From: Citrobacter amalonaticus
Lineage (GTDB): Bacteria > Pseudomonadota > Gammaproteobacteria > Enterobacterales > Enterobacteriaceae
Assembly: GCF_001559075.2 (NCBI RefSeq)
Contig: NZ_CP014015.2
Coordinates: forward strand, 2,480,001-2,544,000
Length of the DNA stretch: 64,000 bases
Reading direction: 5' to 3'
Within the stretch, counting starts at the first letter, position 1, and each line of letters opens with the position of its first letter. A program made the position numbers and the translations under genes. Under the pieces are notes generated by a model. The model worked only from the letters and a program-made list of their open reading frames with translations, had not been told where the DNA came from and made no database searches. Below, piece after piece: positions 8,264-19,668 of the stretch.

Positions 8264-9034
8264 ATGAATAACGACATCTTCCCGAACAAATTCAAAGCAG
8301 CGCTGGCTGCGCATCAGATTCAGATTGGCTGCTGGTCAGCGCTGGCAAGCCCCATCAGCACCGAAGTCTTAGGACTGGCGGGCTTCGACTGGCTGGTGTT
8401 GGATGGCGAGCATGCGCCAAATGATGTCTCCACCTTTATTCCACAACTGATGGCGCTGAAAGGCAGTTCCAGCGCGCCGGTTGTGCGTGTACCGACCAAT
8501 GAGCCGGTGATTATCAAGCGTCTGCTGGATATCGGTTTTTACAATTTCCTGATCCCGTTTGTTGAAACAGAAGAAGAGGCGGTGAACGCCGTTGCGTCGA
8601 CACGCTATCCGCCAGAAGGGATCCGTGGCGTGTCCGTATCGCATCGCGCCAACATGTTTGGTACCGTCCCGGATTACTTCGCGCAGTCCAACAAAAATAT
8701 CACCATCATTGTGCAGATTGAGAGCCAGCAGGGCGTGGATAACGTCGATGCTATCGCCGCCACCGAAGGCGTCGACGGTATTTTCGTTGGCCCAAGCGAT
8801 CTGGCTGCGGCGTTAGGCCACCTCGGCAATGCGTCTCATCCTGAGGTGCAGAAAGCCATTCAGCACATCTTTGCCCGTGCAAAAGCGCACGGTAAACCGA
8901 GCGGCATTCTGGCGCCGGTTGATGCCGACGCACGTCGCTATCTGGAATGGGGTGCCACGTTTGTTGCTGTCGGCAGCGACCTGGGCGTGTTCCGTTCCGC
9001 CACGCAGAAACTGGCTGATTCCTTTAAGAAATAA
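8264..9034 (+). CDS. garL: 5-keto-4-deoxy-D-glucarate aldolase
   Basis: It cleaves 5-dehydro-4-deoxy-D-glucarate to pyruvate and tartronate semialdehyde. The 256-residue protein is a class II, metal-dependent HpcH/HpaI-family aldolase. Landmarks are the LDGEHAPND strand, the PEGIRGVS segment and the metal-site region QIESQQGVDN, then GIFVGPSDLAA. The ATG at 8264 is used rather than the GTG just before it, in agreement with the E. coli protein. The gene is 28 bp after garP in the same operon. Confidence 0.97.
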   Translation: MNNDIFPNKFKAALAAHQIQIGCWSALASPISTEVLGLAGFDWLVLDGEHAPNDVSTFIPQLMALKGSSSAPVVRVPTNEPVIIKRLLDIGFYNFLIPFVETEEEAVNAVASTRYPPEGIRGVSVSHRANMFGTVPDYFAQSNKNITIIVQIESQQGVDNVDAIAATEGVDGIFVGPSDLAAALGHLGNASHPEVQKAIQHIFARAKAHGKPSGILAPVDADARRYLEWGATFVAVGSDLGVFRSATQKLADSFKK

Positions 9035-9063
9035 CCACCACCGAAACAAGAGAGATAATTGAT

Positions 9064-9954
9064 ATGACTATGAAAGTTGGTTTTATTGGCCTGGGTATCA
9101 TGGGTAAACCAATGAGTAAAAACCTCCTGAAAGCAGGTTACTCGCTGGTGGTTTCTGACCGTAATCCTGAAGCGATCGCTGACGTTATCGCGGCAGGCGC
9201 AGAAACCGCTTCTAACGCCAAAGCGATTGCTGAGCAGTGTGATGTGATCATCACCATGCTGCCAAACTCTCCGCACGTGAAAGAGGTTGCGCTGGGCGAA
9301 GGCGGCATTATCGAAGGGGCGAAACCGGGGACGGTACTGATCGATATGAGCTCCATCGCGCCGCTGGCGAGCCGTGAGATCAGCGACGCGCTGAAAGCCA
9401 AAGGCATCGACATGCTGGACGCACCGGTGAGCGGCGGTGAGCCGAAGGCGATCGACGGTACGCTGTCGGTGATGGTTGGCGGCGACAAGGCGATTTTCGA
9501 TAAATACTACGATCTGCTGAAAGCGATGGCGGGATCCGTTGTTCATACCGGTGATATCGGCGCGGGTAACGTTACCAAGCTGGCGAACCAGGTGATTGTG
9601 GCGCTGAACATTGCCGCGATGTCTGAAGCGCTGACCCTGGCAACCAAAGCCGGCGTAAACCCGGATCTGGTTTATCAGGCGATCCGTGGTGGCCTGGCGG
9701 GCAGCACCGTCCTGGATGCGAAAGCGCCGATGGTGATGGATCGTAACTTCAAGCCCGGTTTCCGTATCGATCTGCACATTAAAGATCTGGCAAACGCGCT
9801 GGATACGTCTCACGGTGTTGGCGCTCAGCTTCCGCTGACAGCGGCCGTTATGGAGATGATGCAGGCGCTGCGTGCTGACGGCCTGGGAACCGCCGACCAC
9901 AGTGCTCTGGCGTGCTACTACGAGAAACTGGCGAAAGTGGAAGTCACTCGCTAA
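9064..9954 (+). CDS. garR: Tartronate semialdehyde reductase
   Basis: An NAD(P)H-dependent reductase converting tartronate semialdehyde to D-glycerate. It is a beta-hydroxyacid dehydrogenase: N-terminal Rossmann motif GFIGLGIMGKPMS, substrate-binding DAPVSGGEPKA, and the catalytic Lys in GAGNVTKLANQ. The 296-residue start at 9064 has an AGAGAG site at suitable distance; an internal Met two codons later would give 294 residues. It is the third gene of garPLRK. Confidence 0.97.
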   Translation: MTMKVGFIGLGIMGKPMSKNLLKAGYSLVVSDRNPEAIADVIAAGAETASNAKAIAEQCDVIITMLPNSPHVKEVALGEGGIIEGAKPGTVLIDMSSIAPLASREISDALKAKGIDMLDAPVSGGEPKAIDGTLSVMVGGDKAIFDKYYDLLKAMAGSVVHTGDIGAGNVTKLANQVIVALNIAAMSEALTLATKAGVNPDLVYQAIRGGLAGSTVLDAKAPMVMDRNFKPGFRIDLHIKDLANALDTSHGVGAQLPLTAAVMEMMQALRADGLGTADHSALACYYEKLAKVEVTR

Positions 9955-9959
9955 TGACC

Positions 9960-10030
9960 TTGTGCCCGGATAGCGCGTCGCAGTCCGGGCCTGGATTGTT
10001 GGCCGGATAAGTAAAACGCCATTCGGCGTT
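9960..10030. repeat. REP-like palindrome between garR and garK
   Basis: GCCCGGATAGCGC...GTCCGGGC forms a stem at about 9963-9988, followed by a GGCCGGATAA half-unit. It resembles REP units and sits in the 97 bp garR-garK gap, where it could protect the upstream mRNA from 3' decay. Confidence 0.5.
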
Positions 10031-10051
10031 GTGCAGTAACAGGCGATCATC

Positions 10052-11197
10052 ATGAAAATCGTAATTGCCCCAGACTCTTATAAAGAAAGCCTCTCTGCTA
10101 CTGAGGTAGCTCAGGCGATAGAAAAAGGATTTCGGGAAATTTTCCCCGATGCGCAGTATGTTTCCGTTCCGGTCGCCGATGGGGGCGAGGGGACGGTTGA
10201 AGCCATGATTGCCGCCACGCACGGTTCTGCACATTCCGCTCTGGTGACCGGACCGCTGGGTGAAAAAGTGAATGCCAACTGGGGCATGTCAGGCGATGGA
10301 AAGACCGCGTTTATCGAAATGGCGGCCGCCAGCGGACTGGCGCTGGTTCCCCCCGACAAACGTAACCCCCTGATTACCACTTCTCGTGGCACTGGGGAGC
10401 TTATTTTGCAGGCGCTGGACAGTGGGGCAAGCAATATTATTATCGGCATTGGCGGGAGTGCGACCAATGACGGCGGTGCCGGGATGGTTCAGGCGCTGGG
10501 TGCGAAGCTGTGTGATGCCAACGGAACTGAAATTGGCTACGGCGGCGGCAGCCTGAACACTCTCAACACCATTGATGTGTCTGGTCTGGATCCGCGCATT
10601 AAACAGTGTGCTATTCGCGTTGCCTGTGATGTGACCAATCCACTGGTAGGCGAACAGGGAGCCTCGCGGATCTTCGGTCCGCAAAAAGGGGCGACGGAGC
10701 CGCTGATTCTCGAACTGGACCGCAATCTGGCTCACTACGCGGATATCATTAAAAAATCACTGGGTGTGGATGTGAAAAACGTCCCAGGCGCAGGCGCGGC
10801 GGGTGGCATGGGGGCGGCGCTGATGGCATTTCTCGGCGCGGAGTTGAAAAGCGGGATTGAGATCGTCACTCAGGCGCTCAATCTGGAAGAACATATTCAC
10901 GACTGTACGCTGGTTGTGACCGGTGAAGGGCGCATCGACAGCCAGAGCATTCACGGCAAAGTGCCGGTGGGCGTGGCGAACGTGGCGAAGAAATACCACA
11001 AGCCGGTGATTGGTATTGCGGGCAGTCTGACGCGGGATGTCGGCGTGGTACATCAATATGGTATCGATGCCGTATTCAGCGTATTGACCAGTATTGGTAC
11101 TCTGGAAGAGGCCTTTCGCGGCGCATTTGACAACATTTACCGGGCGTCGCGAAACATTGCGGCGACGCTGGCGGTGGGAATGCGCAGTGCAGGGTGA
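10052..11197 (+). CDS. garK: Glycerate 2-kinase
   Basis: It phosphorylates D-glycerate to 2-phosphoglycerate, which enters lower glycolysis and ends the galactarate route. The 381-residue protein matches the E. coli GarK length and family (GckA/GlxK type). Motifs include the N-terminal IAPDSYKESLSA, VADGGEGTVEAM, GIGGSATNDGG and GEGRIDSQSIHGK. The last gene of the operon; the rnpB promoter overlaps its stop codon, the -35 element beginning at 11194. Confidence 0.97.
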   Translation: MKIVIAPDSYKESLSATEVAQAIEKGFREIFPDAQYVSVPVADGGEGTVEAMIAATHGSAHSALVTGPLGEKVNANWGMSGDGKTAFIEMAAASGLALVPPDKRNPLITTSRGTGELILQALDSGASNIIIGIGGSATNDGGAGMVQALGAKLCDANGTEIGYGGGSLNTLNTIDVSGLDPRIKQCAIRVACDVTNPLVGEQGASRIFGPQKGATEPLILELDRNLAHYADIIKKSLGVDVKNVPGAGAAGGMGAALMAFLGAELKSGIEIVTQALNLEEHIHDCTLVVTGEGRIDSQSIHGKVPVGVANVAKKYHKPVIGIAGSLTRDVGVVHQYGIDAVFSVLTSIGTLEEAFRGAFDNIYRASRNIAATLAVGMRSAG

Positions 11198-11222
11198 CAA
11201 GGGCGTGCAAACCCTCTATACT
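11194..11222 (+). promoter_or_regulatory. Promoter of rnpB
   Basis: GTGACA (11194-11199) and TATACT (11217-11222) with a 17 bp spacer lie just upstream of the mature RNA, and the GC-rich GCGCGCC discriminator after the -10 suits a stable-RNA promoter. Confidence 0.75.
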
Positions 11223-11229
11223 GCGCGCC

Positions 11230-11606
<377 letters not shown>

Positions 11607-11610
11607 CTTT

Positions 11611-11641
11611 AAAAACCCCGCCATCAGGCGGGGTTTTTGCT
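11611..11641 (+). terminator. Primary rnpB terminator
   Basis: CCCCGCC-ATCA-GGCGGGG followed by TTTTT, immediately after the mature 3' end. Confidence 0.9.
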
Positions 11642-11720
11642 TTGTAGATGATGTAGATGAATGACTGTCCACGACGCTATACCTGAAAGAAAGCGGCTTA
11701 TCGGTCAGCTTCACCACTTT

Positions 11721-11754
11721 AAGAACTCCGCCATCAGGTGGGGTTTTTGCTTTT
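11721..11754 (+). terminator. Second rnpB-repeat terminator
   Basis: CTCCGCC-ATCA-GGTGGGG-TTTTTGCTTTT, the hairpin of repeat copy 2; G-U and A-C differences from copy 1 keep most of the stem. Confidence 0.75.
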
Positions 11755-11845
11755 GTAGGGTTGGGTGGCGAAGGTCAGATGAATGACTGTCCACGACGCT
11801 ACACCAAAAGAAATCGGCTTATCGGTCAGCTTCACTATTTCCACG

Positions 11846-11877
11846 TAAAAACTCGCTCCGGCGGGTTTTTACTTTTA
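11846..11877 (+). terminator. Third, degenerate rnpB-repeat terminator
   Basis: AAAAACTCGCTCCGGCGGGTTTTTAC, the shortened hairpin of repeat copy 3, followed by further T residues. Confidence 0.55.
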
Positions 11878-11912
11878 TAGGCTGCAAAAACTTACAGGCA
11901 GCTACAACGCTG

Positions 11913-12003
11913 TTGCCTGATGGCGTTTCGCTTATCAGGCCTACGAACAGCACACTAAATCCTCCAGGCCGGATAAGATGCGATAGCTTCGCCATCCGGC
12001 ATG
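11913..12003. repeat. BIME: two inverted REP units
   Basis: GCCTGATGGCGTTTCGCTTATCAGGC at about 11915-11940 and GCCGGATAAG...GCCATCCGGC at about 11968-12000, in opposite orientation. Confidence 0.85.
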
Positions 12004-12621
12004 GTTTTGAGCTGCTTGCAGATAAGAGATTTCTGGTTCTGTGAGCATCAACACAAAACGCTGCCAGTGATGACTTTGGCAAGAGAAACGAAAAGCAAAC
12101 GTTCTCTTGTCTAAAATTACACACTAAAAAAAATGAAAATGTCAGTGTTAATACGTTGTTGTAAATGATAACTGTTTGTGTGCTTATATTTAATTAATGA
12201 TAAATTCAATGTTTCTTTACAAACAAATAAGGCAAAAAAACGTGATGTATAACGTTATTTAACCCAACTTATGTCCTGGATATAATTATATTTGATAAAT
12301 TACTTATTAAATTTAATGAACAAATTGACCATTAACTACGCGATAATTGCTTGAAATATCGTCATTCCTCATTTTTAGAGGTGAGGGGAAAATAACGTGT
12401 GTTATCGCCATAAAATATAGTTATCCCCCCCTATTTTTTTGACAAAAATCAGACTAAAGTGACATGGTATTTTTATAACTAATTGAATGTAAATGATTTA
12501 TTTATTTACAAATAACCCCTTGAAATATAGGTGAAGGCAATTTGTGAGTGGTCGCACATATCCTGCTTCATGTAATTTGTTACACTTCACGCCGTCAACA
12601 AAGTTATTAACGCAGGTCGAT
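12004..12621 (+). promoter_or_regulatory. AT-rich tdc control region
   Basis: About 600 bp of AT-rich DNA before tdcA with no convincing open frame. In E. coli K-12 the interval between rnpB and tdcA holds yhaC, yhaB and tdcR; none of them is recognisable here. The 3' part carries a CRP site (12541-12560) and a likely -10 TACACT (12581-12586). The T- and A-rich tracts at 12100-12500 are the kind of sequence bound by IHF and H-NS, both relevant to tdc in E. coli, but no single site can be assigned by eye. Confidence 0.55.
12541..12560 (+). promoter_or_regulatory. CRP site of the tdc promoter
   Basis: TGTGA-GTGGTC-GCACA at 12543-12558. Its centre is about 42 bp upstream of the start expected from the TACACT -10 at 12581-12586, the class II activator position known for the E. 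coli tdc promoter. Confidence 0.75.
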
Positions 12622-13560
12622 ATGAATACGTTTGCTCTCCCAAAAACACAGCAGTTGGTGGTCTTTCAGGAAGTAATCAGAAGCGGTTCTATCGGTTCTG
12701 CGGCAAAAGAATTAGGGTTAACTCAGCCAGCTGTTAGTAAAATCATTAACGATATTGAAGCTTATTTTGGCGTTGAGTTGGTGGTTCGCAAAAATACCGG
12801 CGTCACCTTAACCCATGCCGGGCAGGTTTTACTCTCCTGGTCCGAATCCATCACCCGTGAGATGAAAAACATGGTGAATGAGATGAACAGCATGACCGAC
12901 AACACGGTGGTTGATATCTCATTCGGGTTTCCTTCGCTGATTGGCTTTACCTTTATGTCCGATATGATCCAGAAGTTCAAAGAGGTCTACCCAAAATCAC
13001 AGGTCTCCATGTATGAGGCGCAACTCTCCTCATTCCTGCCGGCGATCCGCGACGGACGACTGGACTTCGCGATTGGTACGCTCAGCGATGAAATGAAATT
13101 GCAGGATCTGCACGTCGAGCCGCTCTTTGAGTCGGAGTTCGTACTGGTGGCGAATAAGTCCCGAACATGCACCGGCACCACCACACTGGAATCGTTGCAG
13201 AACGAACAGTGGGTGTTGCCACAAACGAATATGGGCTACTACAGCGAACTCCTCACCACCCTGCAAAGAAATGGCATCAGCATTGAAAACATCGTTAAAA
13301 CCGACTCTGTTGTGACCATTTACAATCTTGTTCTCAATGCTAATTTTCTGACAGTGATTCCATGCGATATGGCCGCACCTTTTGGTTCGAACCAGTTTAT
13401 TACTCTCCCTGTAGAAGAATCGTTACCCATTGCGCGCTATGCCGCAATATGGTCAAAAAACTATCGTATTAAAAAAGCCGCATCGGTTTTGGTTGAATTA
13501 GCCAAAGAATATTCATCTTATAAAGGTTGCAGACGAAAGCAATTAATTGAAATTAACTAA
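12622..13560 (+). CDS. tdcA: LysR-type activator of the tdc operon
   Basis: A 312-residue LysR regulator that activates anaerobic tdc transcription. The N-terminal winged helix-turn-helix spans about residues 10-70 (GSIGSAAKELGLTQPAVSKI is the recognition part), followed by a periplasmic-binding-like effector domain. An open frame continues 26 codons upstream, but the ATG at 12622 has a CAGG site and gives the E. coli length; the longer version would begin in the CRP site. First gene of tdcABCDE-G, 99 bp before tdcB. Confidence 0.97.
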   Translation: MNTFALPKTQQLVVFQEVIRSGSIGSAAKELGLTQPAVSKIINDIEAYFGVELVVRKNTGVTLTHAGQVLLSWSESITREMKNMVNEMNSMTDNTVVDISFGFPSLIGFTFMSDMIQKFKEVYPKSQVSMYEAQLSSFLPAIRDGRLDFAIGTLSDEMKLQDLHVEPLFESEFVLVANKSRTCTGTTTLESLQNEQWVLPQTNMGYYSELLTTLQRNGISIENIVKTDSVVTIYNLVLNANFLTVIPCDMAAPFGSNQFITLPVEESLPIARYAAIWSKNYRIKKAASVLVELAKEYSSYKGCRRKQLIEIN

Positions 13561-13659
13561 CCGATTAAATTTAATTTAATCCTCAATTCATACCATCGTT
13601 CTTAATATCAGACGTTGGTTACGGCTATCTATTACTTTACTATCAGGTAAGAGGTTACA

Positions 13660-14649
13660 ATGCACATTACTTACGATCTCCCGGTTGCCATTGAAGATAT
13701 CCTCGAAGCAAAAAAACGACTGGCGGGGAAAATATATAAAACAGGCATGCCGCGCTCAAACTATTTTAGTGAGCGGTGCAAAGGGGAAATATTCCTTAAG
13801 TTTGAAAACATGCAGCGTACCGGCTCATTTAAAATTCGTGGCGCATTTAACAAACTCAGTTCATTGACGGATGCGGAAAAACGCAAAGGCGTTGTCGCGT
13901 GTTCAGCGGGTAACCACGCTCAAGGGGTTTCCCTCTCCTGTGCGATGCTGGGCATTGATGGCAAAGTGGTGATGCCGAAGGGCGCGCCGAAATCGAAAGT
14001 GGCCGCTACCTGCGACTACTCGGCGGAAGTGGTGCTGCACGGCGATAACTTCAACGACACCATCGCCAAGGTCAGTGAGATTGTCGAAATGGAAGGGCGT
14101 ATTTTTATCCCACCCTATGACGATCCGAAAGTCATTGCCGGCCAGGGCACTATCGGCCTGGAAATTATGGAAGACCTGTATGACGTCGATAACGTGATTG
14201 TTCCTATCGGCGGCGGCGGTTTAATCGCCGGTATTGCTATTGCCATAAAATCTATTAACCCGACCATTAAAGTGATTGGCGTGCAGTCTGAAAACGTACA
14301 CGGCATGGCGGCGTCTTATCAGGCTGGAGAAATAACCACGCACCGAACGACCGGCACCCTGGCGGATGGTTGTGATGTTTCCCGCCCGGGTAAATTAACT
14401 TACGAAATTGTGCGTGAATTAGTGGATGACATTGTCCTGGTCAGCGAAGACGAAATTCGTAACAGCATGATTGCTTTAATTCAACGCAACAAAGTGGTGA
14501 CAGAAGGTGCAGGCGCACTGGCATGTGCTGCTTTATTAAGCGGGAAATTAGATGCCTATATCCAGAACAGAAAAACGGTCAGCATTATTTCTGGCGGCAA
14601 TATCGATCTTTCCCGTGTATCGCAAATTACGGGTTTAGCAGACGCATAA
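13660..14649 (+). CDS. tdcB: Catabolic threonine/serine dehydratase
   Basis: A PLP enzyme deaminating L-threonine to 2-oxobutanoate and L-serine to pyruvate under anaerobic conditions. At 329 residues it equals E. coli TdcB. The Schiff-base Lys is K58 in GSFKIRGAFN; the phosphate-binding glycine loop is GGGGLIAG near residue 184; SAGNHAQG binds substrate. It has no C-terminal ACT-like domain, unlike biosynthetic IlvA, so it is not inhibited by isoleucine but activated by AMP in E. coli. Confidence 0.98.
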   Translation: MHITYDLPVAIEDILEAKKRLAGKIYKTGMPRSNYFSERCKGEIFLKFENMQRTGSFKIRGAFNKLSSLTDAEKRKGVVACSAGNHAQGVSLSCAMLGIDGKVVMPKGAPKSKVAATCDYSAEVVLHGDNFNDTIAKVSEIVEMEGRIFIPPYDDPKVIAGQGTIGLEIMEDLYDVDNVIVPIGGGGLIAGIAIAIKSINPTIKVIGVQSENVHGMAASYQAGEITTHRTTGTLADGCDVSRPGKLTYEIVRELVDDIVLVSEDEIRNSMIALIQRNKVVTEGAGALACAALLSGKLDAYIQNRKTVSIISGGNIDLSRVSQITGLADA

Positions 14650-14683
14650 ACCCGGCTATTAATCTCTTCGTTGAGGATAGGAT

Positions 14684-16015
14684 ATGAGTACTACTGACAG
14701 CATTGTATCCAGCCAGACAAAACAGTCGTCCTGGCGTAAATCAGACACCACCTGGACACTGGGTTTATTTGGTACTGCCATCGGCGCCGGGGTGTTGTTC
14801 TTCCCCATCCGCGCAGGATTTGGCGGTTTAATCCCCATTCTTTTGATGTTGGTACTGGCGTACCCCATCGCGTTTTATTGCCACCGTGCGCTGGCGCGTC
14901 TGTGTCTGTCCGGGTCAAACCCGTCCGGCAACATCACGGAAACGGTTGAAGAGCACTTTGGTAAGACGGGCGGCGTGGTCATCACGTTCCTCTATTTCTT
15001 CGCGATTTGTCCGCTGCTGTGGATTTATGGCGTCACCATTACTAACACGTTCATGACGTTCTGGGAAAACCAGTTGCAGATGCCGGCGCTGAACCGTGGT
15101 TTTGTGGCACTGTTCCTGCTGCTGCTGATGGCGTTCGTTATCTGGTTTGGTAAGGATCTGATGGTTAAAGTGATGAGCTACCTGGTATGGCCGTTCATTG
15201 CCAGCCTGGTGCTGATCTCGCTGTCGCTGATCCCTTACTGGAACTCTGCGGTGATCGATCAGGTCGATATCAGTAATATCGCCTTAACCGGTCACGATGG
15301 CATTCTGGTCACCGTGTGGCTGGGGATTTCCATCATGGTGTTCTCGTTCAACTTCTCGCCGATCGTTTCGTCTTTCGTGGTCTCTAAGCGTGAAGAATAC
15401 GAGAAAGATTTTGGCCGTGAATACACCGAGCAGAAATGTTCTCAGATCATCTCTCGCGCCAGCATGCTGATGGTCGCTGTGGTCATGTTCTTCGCCTTTA
15501 GCTGCCTGTTCACGCTCTCTCCGGCAAACATGGCAGATGCGAAAGCACAGAACATTCCGGTATTGTCTTATCTGGCAAACCACTTCGCTTCCCTGTCCGG
15601 AACGAAGTCGACTTTCGCCACCGTGCTGGAATATGGCGCCTCGATTATTGCGCTGGTTGCCATCTTCAAATCCTTCTTCGGTCACTACCTGGGAACGCTG
15701 GAAGGGCTGAATGGTCTGGTGCTGAAGTTCGGTTACAAAGGCGATAAAACGAAGGTTTCCTCCGGCAAACTTAACACCATCAGCATGATCTTCATCATGG
15801 GGTCTACCTGGATTGTGGCTTATGCCAACCCGAACATTCTGGACCTGATTGAAGCGATGGGTGCGCCAATTATTGCCTCACTGCTGTGCCTGTTGCCGAT
15901 GTATGCCATTCGTAAGGCACCGTCGCTGGCGAAATACCGTGGCCGTCTGGATAACGTGTTTGTCACCGTCATCGGTCTGCTGACCATTCTGAACATCGTG
16001 TACAAACTGTTTTAA
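14684..16015 (+). CDS. tdcC: Threonine/serine:H+ symporter
   Basis: A 443-residue inner-membrane permease of the hydroxy/aromatic amino acid (HAAAP) family that brings in L-threonine and L-serine for TdcB and TdcG. About eleven hydrophobic segments are visible, with the family motif GTAIGAGVLFFPI in helix 1. It starts 34 bp after tdcB in the same operon. The related cysteine permease gene cyuP lies at 21492-22823. Confidence 0.97.
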   Translation: MSTTDSIVSSQTKQSSWRKSDTTWTLGLFGTAIGAGVLFFPIRAGFGGLIPILLMLVLAYPIAFYCHRALARLCLSGSNPSGNITETVEEHFGKTGGVVITFLYFFAICPLLWIYGVTITNTFMTFWENQLQMPALNRGFVALFLLLLMAFVIWFGKDLMVKVMSYLVWPFIASLVLISLSLIPYWNSAVIDQVDISNIALTGHDGILVTVWLGISIMVFSFNFSPIVSSFVVSKREEYEKDFGREYTEQKCSQIISRASMLMVAVVMFFAFSCLFTLSPANMADAKAQNIPVLSYLANHFASLSGTKSTFATVLEYGASIIALVAIFKSFFGHYLGTLEGLNGLVLKFGYKGDKTKVSSGKLNTISMIFIMGSTWIVAYANPNILDLIEAMGAPIIASLLCLLPMYAIRKAPSLAKYRGRLDNVFVTVIGLLTILNIVYKLF

Positions 16016-16046
16016 TCCTTAAGCTCAGGATGAGCGGAGTAGTGAA

Positions 16047-17255
16047 ATGAATGAGTTTCCGATAGTTCTGGTTATTAATTGTGGATCGTCTTCAATTAAG
16101 TTTTCAGTACTCGATGCAAATAACTGCGACGTATTAATGGCAGGTATTGCGGATGGTATTAACTCGGAAAATGCGTTCTTATCTGTAAATGGAGGTGAGC
16201 CAGTCACACTGGCTCACCACAGCTACGAAGGCGCATTAAAGGCGATTGCGTTTGAACTGGAAAAACGTAATTTAAATGACAGCGTGGCCTTAATTGGCCA
16301 CCGTATTGCTCACGGCGGAAATATCTTTACCGAGTCAGCGATTATTACTGATGAGGTTATTGACAATATTCGCCGTGTTTCACCCCTGGCGCCGTTACAT
16401 AATTACGCCAATCTGAGCGGAATTGAATCCGCACAGCATCTGTTCCCCGGCGTCACCCAGGTGGCGGTGTTTGATACCAGCTTCCATCAGACCATGGCGC
16501 CAGAAGCGTATCTGTATGGCCTGCCGTGGAAGTATTTCGAAGAGCTGGGCGTGCGGCGCTATGGCTTTCACGGAACGTCGCACCGCTATGTTTCTCAACG
16601 CGCGCATGAACTGCTTGCGCTGTCCGAACAGGACTCCGGCCTGGTGATCGCCCACCTCGGCAACGGCGCGTCAATTTGTGCCGTCCGTAATGGTCACAGC
16701 GTCGACACCTCAATGGGGATGACGCCGCTGGAAGGGTTGATGATGGGTACGCGTAGCGGCGACGTGGACTTTGGCGCGATGGCGTGGGTCGCCAGCGAAA
16801 CCCACCAGACTCTGAGCGATCTGGAGCGGGTAGTGAATAAAGAGTCCGGTTTGCTCGGCATTTCTGGCCTGTCGTCCGACTTAAGGGTGCTGGAAAAAGC
16901 CTGGCATGAAGGACATGAGCGGGCACAGCTGGCGATTAAAACCTTTGTTCACCGCATTGCCCGTCATATTGCCGGACATGCCGCTTCGTTACACCGTCTG
17001 GACGGCATTATTTTTACCGGTGGTATTGGTGAGAACTCGGTATTAATTCGTCGTCTGGTGGTTGAGCATCTGGCGGTATTGGGGGTGAATATCGACAGCG
17101 ACCGAAATAATCTGTCGAATTCTCATGGCGAGCGCATTATTTCCGCCCCTGATGCCCGGGTTATTTTCGCCGTGATCCCGACGAACGAAGAAAAAATGAT
17201 TGCGCTCGATGCGATTCAATTAGGCCGCATTAACGCAGCCGTGGAATACGCCTAA
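16047..17255 (+). CDS. tdcD: Propionate kinase
   Basis: It makes ATP from propionyl phosphate (also acetyl phosphate) and ADP, the energy-yielding step of threonine fermentation. The 402-residue protein has the acetate/propionate kinase signatures: VINCGSSSIKFSV at the N-terminus, FHGTSHRYVS, the phosphate loop HLGNGASICA and the adenine-binding FTGGIGENS. It is 31 bp after tdcC and 33 bp before tdcE. Confidence 0.97.
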   Translation: MNEFPIVLVINCGSSSIKFSVLDANNCDVLMAGIADGINSENAFLSVNGGEPVTLAHHSYEGALKAIAFELEKRNLNDSVALIGHRIAHGGNIFTESAIITDEVIDNIRRVSPLAPLHNYANLSGIESAQHLFPGVTQVAVFDTSFHQTMAPEAYLYGLPWKYFEELGVRRYGFHGTSHRYVSQRAHELLALSEQDSGLVIAHLGNGASICAVRNGHSVDTSMGMTPLEGLMMGTRSGDVDFGAMAWVASETHQTLSDLERVVNKESGLLGISGLSSDLRVLEKAWHEGHERAQLAIKTFVHRIARHIAGHAASLHRLDGIIFTGGIGENSVLIRRLVVEHLAVLGVNIDSDRNNLSNSHGERIISAPDARVIFAVIPTNEEKMIALDAIQLGRINAAVEYA

Positions 17256-17288
17256 TTTATTTGTTGTTCTGTAGAGAGATTATTTTTC

Positions 17289-19583
<2,295 letters not shown>

Positions 19584-19587
19584 CGTT

Positions 19588-19618
19588 ATCGGGGCGGTCT
19601 GCGGATCGCCCCGATTCA
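19588..19618 (+). terminator. Hairpin between tdcE and tdcG
   Basis: ATCGGGGCG (19588-19596) pairs with CGCCCCGAT (19607-19615) around a 10-nt loop. There is hardly any U tract, so partial attenuation or mRNA stabilisation is as likely as termination. It occupies the place where tdcF lies in E. coli. Confidence 0.5.
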
Positions 19619-19668
19619 CTATGCGTATAAAAACCTGGTCTCCACTGAACGAGTCCGAGGGTCTAGAA

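Noticed and set aside
8938..10053. 371-codon open frame opposite garR
   Set aside because: It is the antisense shadow of garR, produced by its codon bias; its composition (Arg, His, Gln rich) is unlike a real protein.
11819..12124. 101-codon open frame on the minus strand
   Set aside because: It is a translation of REP sequence and rnpB repeat DNA, with no family resemblance or ribosome site.
12544..12621. 26-codon N-terminal extension of tdcA
   Set aside because: It would begin in the CRP site and upstream of the likely -10; the internal ATG gives the E. coli length.
19588..19618. Remnant of tdcF between tdcE and tdcG
   Set aside because: The 85 bp show only a hairpin and a ribosome-site region; no RidA-like peptide can be read in any frame.
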